64,000 nucleotides of DNA from Corydoras sp. C115 (taxonomy: Eukaryota > Chordata > Actinopteri > Siluriformes > Callichthyidae), in the NCBI GenBank assembly GCA_019802505.1, contig JAFMOC010000038.1:4902501-4966500 (forward strand). The letters run 5' to 3'. Below the pieces are notes generated by a model. That model saw only the letters and a program-made list of their open reading frames with translations, did no database searches and had not been told where the DNA came from. This document shows positions 54,977-64,000 of this stretch, piece after piece; positions within the stretch are counted from its first letter, which is position 1; each line of letters begins with the position of its first letter. The position numbers were made by a program, and so were the translations under genes.

Positions 54977-55839
54977 TCATACTGAGTCTACTTTGACTTG
55001 GTTGTTATTGGTGATGGGTGGCGATGCTTTACTCCGTAGCCTCTCTTGTGCGTCGTTCGAGTTCTCTGTAAAGAAGACACTTGCTGTGCACACCGCTACC
55101 ACGATGCGCTTGTATTCTCGCCGGAAGTTCTGATTGAGGGCGCCGTAAACGATGGCATTGAGGCAGCTATTGAAGTAAGCCAAGAAGTAGCTAGCTACGA
55201 ACAGCCACTCGGGTACAGCAAGCTCAGGCACCAGAGCCACTGCCAAACCAATGGCGTTAAGAGGCGCCCAGCAGACGGCAAACAGCACAAATACAGCGAA
55301 CATGGTGATGAAGTTGCGCACATCCTGCGGGGTCATCCCGGCTGGCCGACTCTCGGGCCTAGCCCGCCTTCTCGCCCGGATCACCAGGGCCCAAATGCGC
55401 AGATAGCAGTAAGCCACCACCAGAATGGGCAGCAGAAAGTGAAAGGAGACGACGGCCAAAGTGTACACGGCACTGGCCGACTGTGCAAAGGTACAGGAGT
55501 AGACCCGTGCGTCGTAGCGTAGCGAGCCGACAAAGACATTGGGCACTACCGCCAAGACGCTAAGAGCCCAAATCAGAGCTACGTAACACGCCGAGTTGCG
55601 TTCGCTGAACAGCCGCTCGTAGCGGAGACTGTGGCAGATGTAACAGTAGCGGTTCACGGCGATTCCGGCGATGTTGAAGATGGAGCCCACCACACTGACG
55701 CCCATTAAGAAGCCACTAACCTGGCACTGGGCTTCGCCAGCACGCCAGCCACGCCCAAAAATGGCTGTGAGGACCAGGGGGTAAGGGTAGAGCGCCACCA
55801 CAAGGTCAGCCACTGCGAGGCTTATCACAAAGATGTTAC
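54977..55839 (-). CDS. mtnr1a: Melatonin receptor type 1A-like, last exon (exon 2), partial gene
   Basis: This exon encodes most of a class A G-protein-coupled receptor for melatonin (family knowledge: plasma membrane, Gi-coupled, circadian and seasonal signalling). Seen, numbering from the V/M codon at 55828 (283 residues to TGA at 54977-54979): TM2 SLAVAD with the D2.50 aspartate (8), TM3 cysteine 35 pairing with ECL2 cysteine 112, the melatonin-family NRY in place of DRY (59-61) followed by CYICHS, TM5 His130 in the FHF.LP motif, TM6 CWAP (186-189), TM7 NAIVY (224-228), helix 8 with Cys247, and a C-terminus ending NNNQVKVDSV, which is the MT1-type DSV end. In-frame codons upstream read GNIF, preceded by pyrimidine-rich sequence and an AG acceptor at 55840-55841; the intron splits the Gly codon (phase 1), as in vertebrate melatonin receptors. 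So there is no start codon here: about 60 N-terminal residues with TM1 are in a missing exon 1. Full-length relatives are about 350 aa. The loop between TM6 and TM7 seems about three residues shorter than usual. The exon is GC-rich compared with its surroundings. Which teleost MT1 paralogue (mtnr1aa, ab or al) is unresolved. Confidence 0.95.
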
Positions 55840-56149
55840 CTATGAGAAAGAGACATTTTCATATTAGTTCATGGGTGGATTTTTGGATGGATGATGACAA
55901 CTGCTTGACCCTTCACACTTTTGAACCAAATTGGATGTCCATCTAGTTGAACGAACTATTGGTTAGTGGTCAGACACAGATGGTAACTGATAAGGTAAAG
56001 GTTTGGCTTTTGTTTACATCTTTAGCTATCCGCCTTACCAAACCATACAAATTTAACTTTGGAAACTGTGCTATAAAAGTATTAGTAAAAGAGTTGTGGG
56101 ATGCTGGAGAACAACATTAACCAGGGAGTAGCTATCGTGATAGCATAGA
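55840..56149 (-). other. Intron sequence next to the receptor splice acceptor
   Basis: Minus-strand sequence ending in a T-rich tract and AG at 55840-55841, directly before the receptor exon. The rest of these 300 bases is plain AT-rich sequence with no repeat I recognise. No exon 1 motif was seen here or further right. Confidence 0.7.
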
Positions 56150-56417
56150 TATCCATTTATCCATCATCTTCCACTTTATCCTCTATTAGGGTCGCTGGGC
56201 ACACACTCACTTCCACAGACACACTCTATATGGGGCAATTTGGAGAATTCAATTGACCTTTATCCATGTTTTTGGACTGTGGGAGGAAGCCGGAGAACCT
56301 GGAGGAAACCTATGCGGACACGGGGAGAACATGGAAACTCCACCCAGATTGGGATTCGAACTGGGAATCCCTAGTGCTGAGAGGAGAACATGCTAACCAC
56401 TAAGCCACCGTGCCACG
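56150..56417 (-). mobile_element. V-SINE copy with internal deletion
   Basis: GGGTCGCTGGGCACACACTC: the tail segment is fused to the TG segment, skipping about 75 bp. Confidence 0.88.
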
Positions 56418-56527
56418 CATTGATATCATGATACACTTTTCAGGTGGTACAGCATGAGTAATAATAAAGAGGATATGAGTAAGGTGGGGATGAGGATAAG
56501 GATGATAAGTATGGTTTTATCTACAGT

Positions 56528-56584
56528 ATATTTACATTTACATTTAGTTATTTAGCAGACGCTTTTATCCAAAGCGACTTACAA
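56528..56584 (-). mobile_element. SINE2 or UnaL2-type LINE tail fragment
   Basis: TTTACATTTACATTTAGTTA and TTAGCAGACGCTTTTATCC: the 3' stem-loop CGCTTTGGATAAAAGCG in reverse, intact, without a recognisable body. It could come from SINE2 or from its partner LINE. Confidence 0.75.
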
Positions 56585-56799
56585 ATGAGAACAACACAAG
56601 TCAGTAGTTATGAAGAAAACCAGCTACACTGTAGAATCATCAAACCTGATCATTATCCGATCCCTGCACCCCTTTTTATATTTATTGTTTGTGGAAGAGC
56701 TGTGTTTTCAGTTGTTTCATATAGAGTTTTAGAGACTCCGCCTTACGGACAGAGTTGGGAAGATCACCAGATGACATTCATCACTACAACCTAGTGAAC

Positions 56800-57088
56800 A
56801 AATCCCAATCTGGGAGTAGTATCCATGTTCTCCCCATGTCCACATGGGTTTCCTCCGGGTTCTCCGGTTTCCTCCCACAGTCCAAAAACAAGGATCAAGG
56901 TCAATTGAATTCTCCAAATTGCCCCATATAGAGTGTGTGTGTGTGAGTGAGTGTTTGCCCAGCGATAAATTGGCGTCCTGTTCTAGGCGTATTTGCCCAG
57001 CGCCCGAAACGTTCTCCCCTGGATGGCATGGGGAACCCCCCCCCCATGACCCTAGTAGAGGATAAAGTGGAAGACAATGGATGGATGA
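56800..57088 (+). mobile_element. V-SINE copy, head truncated
   Basis: AATCCCAATCTGGGAGTAGT to the TGGA tail. Confidence 0.88.
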
Positions 57089-57162
57089 TATAGTTCTAAA
57101 ACTGTTTGTTTTCTTTCGTATTTCTATTAAATGTGTGTAATGAGAATAGACACTCACACGTG

Positions 57163-57203
<41 letters not shown>

Positions 57204-58078
57204 TAACATCGTTAAAAAGCCCTCCGAATTGCCCGCTTTCTGTCAGGCTCAAGCTGAAGGCTAATTTCTCCAGCAGCTACACTTCATCTCGGTAATTATC
57301 TGTAACAAAGCTGTCAGTCATCCTCACCCTCGAGTCAAGAGTGTACACAAGAACACACACACACACACACACACACACAGCACCCTCTCATTCCTCACGT
57401 ACTCCAAACCTAAGTGTCGTTTGAAAGTGCTAACCTCGACTGGTGTTAATGAGCGTGTTCTTCCTTAAGATTCATGAACCAGTTAATAAATCTTTGCTGG
57501 ATTAAATACTCTGACATCATCATCATCATCATCATCATCGCTGAAAGTTCTTCATACCAGAGTTCTATCTCCGGAGGGAGGGAAATGATTTACCAGTCAT
57601 TGATTTTCACTTCACATGATGAACAAGGCGACTAATGAGGTATGACAGGCTTTGTGATGTGTGCTTGTGAGGTGTGAGATATACATCAGTGTTCACGTTA
57701 TAGAATCACAAACTCGTTACTGAACCCGATCGCACAGGACAGAACATAATAAGAGATGAATAACTATTTATAAAATGTCATAAAGTAAGCACGATGTAAA
57801 CAATAACCCCACGTCCTACATACAGGTGCAGATAGGCAGTGTGATTGACACTGATGCGTTTCTATACCACCACAGATGTTTGATGTTGCACTTTATTTGT
57901 TAAAACCAGGCTGTGTGGGCTTTTGCATTCGTGGCGAGTAGAATGCAATGAAATGAGGGATTGTCTGGCCACAAAACATGTTATCACTGTCCAGCTTTAC
58001 GGTCTTTCAAAAACTTTCTGAGCAACATATCGGTTCCTCTTTGTCTTATGCATATTTAGATTGTGTATCCCGATGCAG
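57089..58078. other. SINE-free spacer with simple repeats
   Basis: (CA)n at 57165-57201 and 57353-57379, (ATC)n at 57515-57539; otherwise unassigned, probably receptor intron. Confidence 0.5.
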
Positions 58079-58366
58079 GGGCGGCACGGTGGCTTGGTGG
58101 TTAGCATGTTCTCCACTCAGCGCTAGGGATTCAGGTTCGAATCCCAATCTGGGTGGAGTTTCCATGTTCTCCCCGTGTCCACGTGGGTTTCCTCAGGGTA
58201 CTCCGGTTTCCTCCCACAGTCCAAAAACAAGGATACATGAGGTCAATTGAATTCTTCAAATTGCCCCATATAGAGAGTGTCTGTGTGTGTGTCCAGTGAT
58301 AGATTGGTGCCTTGTTTTGGGTGTATCTGCCCAGTGCCCGAAACGTTCTCCCCTGGATGGGCATAA
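58079..58366 (+). mobile_element. V-SINE copy, 3' end missing
   Basis: Head GGGGCGGCACGGTGGC to CCTGGATGGGCAT. Confidence 0.9.
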
Positions 58367-58430
58367 GGTGTGTTTATATGTTTTGTGTTTATTAGATTAT
58401 GCATTCTGGACTTAGGAACTTATAAAATTT

Positions 58431-58529
58431 ACTCACTCATTATCTTCAGCTTAATCCTATATTTAGGTCGCTGGGGGTTCCTTATGCCCATCCAGGGGAG
58501 AATGTTTTGGGCACTGGGCAGATACACAC
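58431..58529 (-). mobile_element. V-SINE 3' third, left arm of a tail-out pair
   Basis: CTCACTCATTATCTTCAGC to GGGCAGATACACAC; TGAG-type tail. Confidence 0.83.
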
Positions 58530-58580
58530 AACAACCCTAATATAGGATCATGCGGCAGATAATGAGTGAGTGCGTGAGTG
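58530..58580 (+). mobile_element. V-SINE 3' end, right arm of a tail-out pair
   Basis: CAACCCTAATATAGGATC to GATAATGAGTGAGTG. Both arms share the unusual TGAG tail. Confidence 0.83.
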
Positions 58581-58605
58581 AATTTTATCAAAATAGCATA
58601 AATAA

Positions 58606-58657
58606 CATCCACCCCGTGACTCTACTAAGGGATTAAGCAGAAGATAATGAATGAATG
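58606..58657 (+). mobile_element. V-SINE fragment, tail only
   Basis: CACCCCGTGACTCTACTAAG to TGAATGAATG. Confidence 0.75.
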
Positions 58658-58695
58658 TGTTTATATATATTGTGTTTATTAGCTTGCAATCCTTC

Positions 58696-58856
58696 CATTC
58701 ATTCATTCATTATCTTCCGCTTTATCCTCTATTAGGGTCGTGGGGGGGTTCCCCATGCCCATCCAGGGGAGAACGTTTCGGGCGCTGGGCAGATACACCC
58801 AGGACAGGGTGCCAATCTATCAGTGGACACACTCATTCGCACAAACACACACAAAC
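58696..58856 (-). mobile_element. V-SINE 3' half, left arm of a tail-out pair
   Basis: CATTCATTCATTATC tail to CACTCATTCGCACAAACAC, then strand switch. Confidence 0.87.
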
Positions 58857-59034
58857 ATATGGATCAAGGTCAAGTGAATTCTTCAAATTGCCCCATATAG
58901 AGTGTGTGAGTGAGTGTGTGCCCAGTAATAGATTGGCATCCTGTTCTGGGTGTATCTGCCCAGCGCCCAAAACGTTCTCCCCTGGATGGTCATGGGGCGA
59001 CCCTAGTAGAGGATTAAGCAGAAGATAATGGATG
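58857..59034 (+). mobile_element. V-SINE 3' half, right arm of a tail-out pair
   Basis: TATGGATCAAGGTCAAGTG to GATAATGGATGG; the largest of the tail-out hairpins. Confidence 0.87.
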
Positions 59035-59215
59035 GGCAACTTATCCATAGAAAACAAAATTAATTGGTAATTGTTTTAATTGATTCATGTGTGATTCATC
59101 GACGAATAACAGATGTGCAAAGTTAATTGGATAACAGGAAGTGGGTGAAATAGCATTTGCAAACTTTTTACCAGACACACAGACCCACAGATGAAGCTAA
59201 TATAGGGGTGCTAAT
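59035..59215 (+). repeat. R3 repeat, uninterrupted copy
   Basis: Contains the intact TTAATTGATTCATGTG site that in the 4.5-kb copy carries a V-SINE. It ends GAAGCTAATATAGGGGTGC. Confidence 0.8.
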
Positions 59216-59734
59216 AAGAGGACATGAGGTAAAAGAGGATGTCTGGTCACCCTAGGTTAGCAGAAGGGCAAACTGTAAAGCACAATGCAACTAATTTCAG
59301 TAGCAACGCAATTGTAGCTTCGAATCACCTCGGAGAAACGCTTTGACACTTTACCGCTAACTACGTAATCAGTACCAATTAGCCTAAGAAAACTATGCTA
59401 ACAGAAGCATGCTTCTCAGTTCGTCTCTGTGGTAACATGTGGACAGACAGTCCCAGGAATCCCATTACGTTAACTATTAGTTATGCTGAAGGCGAAGCAT
59501 CTAAGGCAAACGAGGCCATTCTCTCGTTATGTGTAACCTTTAGGATAATGCATGATAATGCCTGTTAAACGGCTCAGCTGAATAACACTGAAAAGATTCC
59601 TGCCTGCGCATGCAAAGCAGAAGGATTAAATACAACTAAGCACAATTCATTTACATATTTTAAGAATGCCAAGCCATTAGCATACCCTCTACCCTCCTGC
59701 TATTAACAAATGTAAATGTTTTTTAATTAGCAAC
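59216..59734. other. Sequence between inverted R3 arms
   Basis: No coding frame or known repeat; probably either the body of a foldback element or captured single-copy DNA. Confidence 0.4.
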
Positions 59735-59846
59735 CCTATATTAGCTTCATCTGTGTGTCTGTGCGTCTGGTAAAAAGTTTGCAAATGCTGTTCACCCACT
59801 TTCTGTTATCTGATTAATTAAGCTGAAAAATTACCAATTACTTAAC
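59735..59846 (-). repeat. R3 repeat, inverted partner arm
   Basis: CCCTATATTAGCTTCATCTG and TGGTAAAAAGTTTGCAAATG are the inverse of the arm at 59035-59215. Confidence 0.8.
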
Positions 59847-60198
59847 TATCCATCCATTCATCCATCTATTATCTTCCAATTTATCCTCTATTAGGGTCGC
59901 GGGGGGGGGGGGTTCCCCATGCCCATCCAGGGGAGAATGATTCGAGAGCTGGGCAGACACCCAGGACAGGACGCCAATCTATCGCTGGGCACACTCACTT
60001 ACACAGACACACACTCTATATGGGGCAATTTGGAGAATTCAATTGACCTTGATCCATGTTTTTGGACTGTGGGAGGAAACCGGAGAACCCAGAGGAAACC
60101 CACATGTACACAGGGAGAACATGGAAATTCCACCCAGATTGGGATTTGTACCGGGAATCCCTAGTGCTGAGAGGAGAACATGCTAACCACCAAGCCAC
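59847..60198 (-). mobile_element. V-SINE copy, near full length
   Basis: TGGA-type tail; head ends at CCACCAAGCCACC. Confidence 0.92.
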
Positions 60199-60270
60199 CT
60201 CTGTCGGGATATCATACTGAATATTTCCTTTTTGCTCTTGGGCTTTTCTAAATCCATACTTCCAGGAGTT

Positions 60271-60582
60271 CCATCCATCCTTCCGCTTTATCCTCTACTA
60301 GGGTCGCACTTTCCCCATACCCATCCAGGGGAGAACGTTCCAGGCACTGAACAGATACACACATCTATCTCAATCGATCACTACACACAAATACACTCTA
60401 TATGATGCATATATTTGGAGATTTGATCCCTGTTTTTGGACTGTGGGAGGAAACTGGAGAACCCGGAGGAAACCCATCCGGACATGGGGAGAACATGGAA
60501 ACTCCACCCAGATTGGGATTCGAACCGGGAATCCCTAGCGCTGAGAGGAGAACATACTAACCACTAAACCACCGTGCCGCCC
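60271..60582 (-). mobile_element. V-SINE copy, diverged TG segment
   Basis: Tail CCATCCATCC to head GGCGGCACGGTGG; CACATCTATCTCAATCGATC replaces the usual CCAGGACAGGACGCC part. Confidence 0.88.

Positions 60583-60636
<54 letters not shown>
60583..60636. repeat. (TTA)n microsatellite
   Basis: About 17 TTA units, starting at the end of a V-SINE head. Confidence 0.95.
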
Positions 60637-61338
60637 GTTCCCTCTTGCACCCTTTTTTGCTTCTCACTCTCTGGTCCATCTAAACCTAAACCCCTACCAT
60701 TTAAAAAGAAAAGTAAAAATAATAATAAAATAAATAATAAGTATTAATAGTCCTCTGAACTTGGACTATTATAAATAAAATAAAATAAAATAAAATGACT
60801 TGTACTGTAACTTGATAACCAAACATAGGATTCATGGCGGTCACGATGGCCATGACATCAGCTCTTAATGCAGAATGATGTGGAAAGTACAAACTTCCTC
60901 AGCAGTAGAACCCGCAGCAGGATCTACATGGACTTCACTTCATCTAAGTGCACTACTGGACACGCTTGACTTTGACAGGACATTATCTGATTTGAGACAT
61001 GGCACAAGGGCAGCCCTTACCACACACTACCTGTCACATCTCTGTCAAAATGAGGATTGTGTGTGTTTGTGTCTCCAACGGCAACCTGTCAGCTGGACTA
61101 CCGGGAGCTGTTCTGAGATCTGATGTAATGCACAGTGCTATTTGAGTTTTTACCTTTTTAAAAAATCAGTTTTCTTATATAAATAAGTCTCATGGGGCAA
61201 CTGGCCCTAAAATATTCATGGCCAACCAGCAAATGGTTTTCAATAGCAAACTTGTGTACGCTTACCTGCTATTTATTTGTTGGGCAATGTGTTTTATAAA
61301 GTCGTTTAATTAAATATTTTTATCTAGTTCTTCTTATT
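60637..61338. other. Unassigned spacer
   Basis: An 82-codon frame from ATG at 60875 has no recognisable domain; not called as a gene. Confidence 0.5.
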
Positions 61339-61678
61339 GGCGGCACGGTGGCTTAGTGGTTAGCATGTTCTCCTCTCAGTGCAAGGGATTCCCGGTTCGA
61401 ATCCCAATCTGGGTGGAGTTTCCATGTTCTCCCCGTGTCTGCGTGGGTTTTCTCTGGGTTCTCCTCCCACTGTGGGAGAACAACTCCTCCCACAGTCCAA
61501 AAACATGGATCAAGTCAATTGAGTTCTCCAAATTACCCCATATAGAGTATGTATGTGTGCGTGATTGTGTACCCAGCGATGGATTGGCACCCAGTCATGG
61601 GTGTATCTGCCCTGGATGGGCATGGGGAACCCCCCATGACCCTAATATAGGATAAAGCGGAAGATAATGGATGGATGG
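61339..61678 (+). mobile_element. V-SINE copy, full length, joined to SINE2
   Basis: Complete head; an insertion GTGGGAGAACAACTCCTCCC near 61470 makes a small palindrome in the core; GGCGCTGGGC segment deleted. Confidence 0.92.
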
Positions 61679-61838
61679 ACTTACAAGGTGAACACAGGGT
61701 TAATCACAACATCCCTGGAGCAATGAGGGTTAAGGGTCTTGCTCAAGGACCCACACTGGTAACTTCACCTGGGATTTGAACCCACAACCTTCAGATTGAT
61801 AGCCCAACGCCCTAACCACTGAGAAACCTTGCCCTAGA
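61679..61838 (-). mobile_element. SINE2 copy, 3' stem-loop missing
   Basis: ACTTACAAGGTGAACACAGG to CGCCCTAACCACTGAG in reverse. The terminal hairpin and TGTAAA end are absent; the V-SINE's tail touches it. Confidence 0.88.
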
Positions 61839-62239
61839 TACGTAGATACAGAGTGCACACAGAAAGCAGTGTCACCCACCTGGAAATAGCATATAGGATG
61901 TTCTTGCTGTAAGACCGAAGCACTAACGTGTGTCGCTCTGCTGCCAATTTAATAAAAAATGAGTAATAGATTTATAAGAATACAGTGCAGTTGTACAAAA
62001 TGGCTTGTGAAGATGATTTTCGAGAGTATTTGCGACTGTTGTGCCGACATCTATGAAATGTAATGGTGGTGTAGTGGAGTGGGGGAAGTGAGTGCATCTA
62101 ATTCAGTCTGACACGAAATGCCAGGACCACTACGACTCCCTCAGACAAAACAAAATAGTGGAACAATTTAACTTCCTGTGTGAGACATTCAGCATGTGGC
62201 GGCGTCTCAGTCGAAGCGAGATTGCTAGTGGCAGGAGGC

Positions 62240-62306
<67 letters not shown>

Positions 62307-62639
62307 GATGCTCAGTGTCCAGAAAGAGGATTTTGTCTCTTATCTGGCTTTGCTGATGGACTGGGGCTTGTCCGTCCCTGCTTGATGACATGAAGTGGAA
62401 ATTTGTCATTTTAGTTTGTTCTCGGTGTGACCTCCTCTGTTCTGGGTTCGTAATGCATGAGGTTTGAGCACTCACATGAAGGTTATTCTCATCAGATTCC
62501 AAGGAGCTTCCAAGGAATAGCATTAGGGTTGTAGTATGTCAGTGTATATCTGACAAATAGTCAAAACCTAAACATAAGAAATGGCCTTTATATAAGTGAT
62601 CTATATTGCCTACTGTACTTACACACAGAGAGACTAGAT
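61839..62639. other. Spacer with (CA)n
   Basis: (CA)n at 62241-62302. Open frames on both strands crossing the CA run (62092-62523) have no family motif. Confidence 0.5.
62241..62302. repeat. (CA)n microsatellite
   Basis: About 31 units. Confidence 0.95.
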
Positions 62640-62936
62640 TCGCGGCGGGGTTCAGCAACAACTCAGAGCGCTGGGCAGATAGACCCAGAACAGGACGCCA
62701 ATCTATCGCTGGGCACACACTCACTCATACAAACACACTCTATATGGGGCAATTTGGAGAATTCAATTGACTTGATCCATGTTTTTGGACTGTGGGAGGA
62801 AACTCTGGGAGAGAATCCGAAGGAAACCCACGCGGACTCGGGGAGAACATGGAAACTCCACCCAGATGGGGATTCGAACCAGGAATCCTTAGTACTGAGA
62901 GGAGAACATGCTAACCACTAAGCCACCGTGCCGCCT
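62640..62936 (-). mobile_element. V-SINE copy, tail missing
   Basis: CGCGGCGGGGTTC then AGAGCGCTGGGCAGATAGAC to the head; ACTCTGGGAGAGAATCCG insertion in the core. Confidence 0.9.
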
Positions 62937-62948
62937 CAATAAGGAAAC

Positions 62949-63294
62949 CATCCATCCATTATCTTCCGCTTTATCCTCTATTAGGGTCGCGGGGGGTTCC
63001 CCCATGCCCATCCAGGGGAGAACGTCTCGGGCGCTGGGCAGACACACCCAGAACAGGACGCCAATCTATTGCTGGGCACACACTCACTTACACAGACGCA
63101 CTCTATATGGGGCAATTTGGAGAACTCCATTGACTTAATCCATGTTTTTGGACTGTGGGAGGAAACCGGAGAATCCGGAGGAAACCCACGCGGACACGGG
63201 GAGAACATGGAAACCCCACCCAGATTGGGATTCGAACCGGGAATCCCTAATGATGAGAGGAGAACATGCTAACCACTAAGCCACCGTGCCACCC
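62949..63294 (-). mobile_element. V-SINE copy, full length
   Basis: TGGA-type tail to GGGGTGGCACGGTGG head; closely adjacent to the previous copy in the same orientation. Confidence 0.94.
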
Positions 63295-64000
63295 CAATGA
63301 AACAATGAAGGAAACATTCAGTATAATGTCCCCACAGTGGTGTTTTTATTTGGGTCATAACTAAATCCATAGTCTGCGTTCATAATCTTAATTCGAATCA
63401 AATGGATTACTGGCCCACTTGCTTGTATTTACGTTAATCCAGTGCCCACACCAAAACGGCTGAACAGCCCTGATTTATCGAGGACACTATTACATTTAAT
63501 CTTTATCAAGGGCTAATTACAAACCTCTGCCCAGATGCTGAAGGTCTGCAAAGCTTTAGATATTTAACAAACCGAGTAATTTATCAAATCAAAACAAGTC
63601 GATTACATCAGGGTACTGATTAGGATTCGTGAATTAAGTATGAATTAATAACTAAAACATGCTTTTCTATTCAAAAACCTCCCATTAAGATCTCATATCG
63701 AAATTTCAGCCTTTGAGATTATGAAGTGTGACGCCGACAGAGATAAGCTTGCTCGTATTTGTCTTTTGGCTGCTCTTATTACAAAGCACAACACAGAAAT
63801 CCCCCAAATCCGTACATCTGTAGATAAAAGCTCACGGTAAACTGAGCCAGATCAAAATCAACAAGCCTTATCAGATGACTTAAGGCAGTTGTGAAGATGT
63901 CTGTGTTTGGCAAATGTTAGACACCCCGGAGGCAGAAGGGCAAACCTTTGATTTTCGCTTTAGCGAAACGTGGCAGGATTCTCCTCGTTTCTGAAGAAGG
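63295..64000. other. SINE-free right edge, candidate conserved non-coding block
   Basis: About 700 bp with no repeats and balanced composition; many ATTA/TAAT motifs (CTTTATCAAGGGCTAATTAC, GAATTAAGTATGAATTAATA). No coding frame. Likely inside the receptor's first intron. Confidence 0.4.

Noticed and set aside
55046..55522. 158-codon frame antisense to the melatonin receptor
   Set aside because: It is the complement of a GC-rich conserved exon and has no family motif; the receptor frame on the other strand explains it.
60875..61123. 82-codon ATG frame outside repeats
   Set aside because: No recognisable domain, no splice or transcript evidence, and the length is within chance expectation.
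62092..62523. Frames on both strands crossing a CA microsatellite
   Set aside because: The CA/TG run removes stops by itself and the flanks show no motif.
56000..64000. Exon 1 of the melatonin receptor
   Set aside because: I looked on the minus strand for the TM1 end (LRNAG-like) followed by a donor and did not find one; a short or divergent exon cannot be fully excluded.

Overview
This is animal nuclear DNA, almost certainly from a teleost fish and probably from an otophysan lineage such as catfishes or their relatives. The evidence is a vertebrate melatonin receptor exon with a proper splice acceptor, very abundant tRNA-headed SINEs with the fish V-SINE (DANA/Mermaid-type) central core, a second SINE with the fish UnaL2-type 3' stem-loop, long (TG)n, (TA)n and TGGA/TGAA simple repeats, and no compact gene layout. 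I cannot name the species from sequence alone.

Only one protein-coding exon can be supported: the last, large exon of an MT1-type melatonin receptor (mtnr1a group) on the minus strand at 54977-55839. Its first exon (N-terminus plus TM1) was not found up to position 64000 and probably lies beyond the right edge, so the right-hand 8 kb would be intron. Everything to the left of 54977 looks intergenic or 3' flanking.

The rest is a dense graveyard and nursery of short retroelements. I count about 100 pieces of one V-SINE-type family on both strands; summing my approximate coordinates gives about 26 kb, roughly 40 percent of the window. A full copy is about 350 bp: GGCGGCACGGTGGC head with tRNA-like A and B boxes, the conserved V-SINE core, a TG-rich segment, then a tail ending in GATAATGGATGG or GATAATGAATGA repeats. 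Many copies have clear target-site duplications of 8-16 bp, so they moved by retrotransposition. Many others are 5'-truncated, internally deleted, nested, or joined as inverted pairs. A second tRNA-derived SINE (here SINE2) occurs eight times and a third (SINE3) three times. Other mobile DNA: a 947-bp hAT-type element with a perfect 8-bp target duplication inside a V-SINE, a 482-bp internally deleted Tc1-like relic, a possible solo LTR, and an unclassified inverted-arm repeat (R3).

Region by region: 1-18500 is V-SINE clusters separated by plain AT-rich sequence; 18589-19605 is a SINE2 half that runs into a 24-bp minisatellite; 20000-41000 is the densest V-SINE stretch with (TA)n arrays and two dispersed local duplications; 42223-43370 is a 516-bp tandem duplication carrying a V-SINE; 43786-44865 is a compound minisatellite of (TG)n and a conserved 40-bp block; 46380-47620 holds the hAT insertion; 49291-50252 is a V-SINE-free island that looks like a candidate conserved non-coding block; 54977-55839 is the receptor exon; 55840-64000 is probable receptor intron with further SINEs and another SINE-free candidate block at the far right edge. 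Most open reading frames in the window are read-through of the V-SINE consensus and are not genes.
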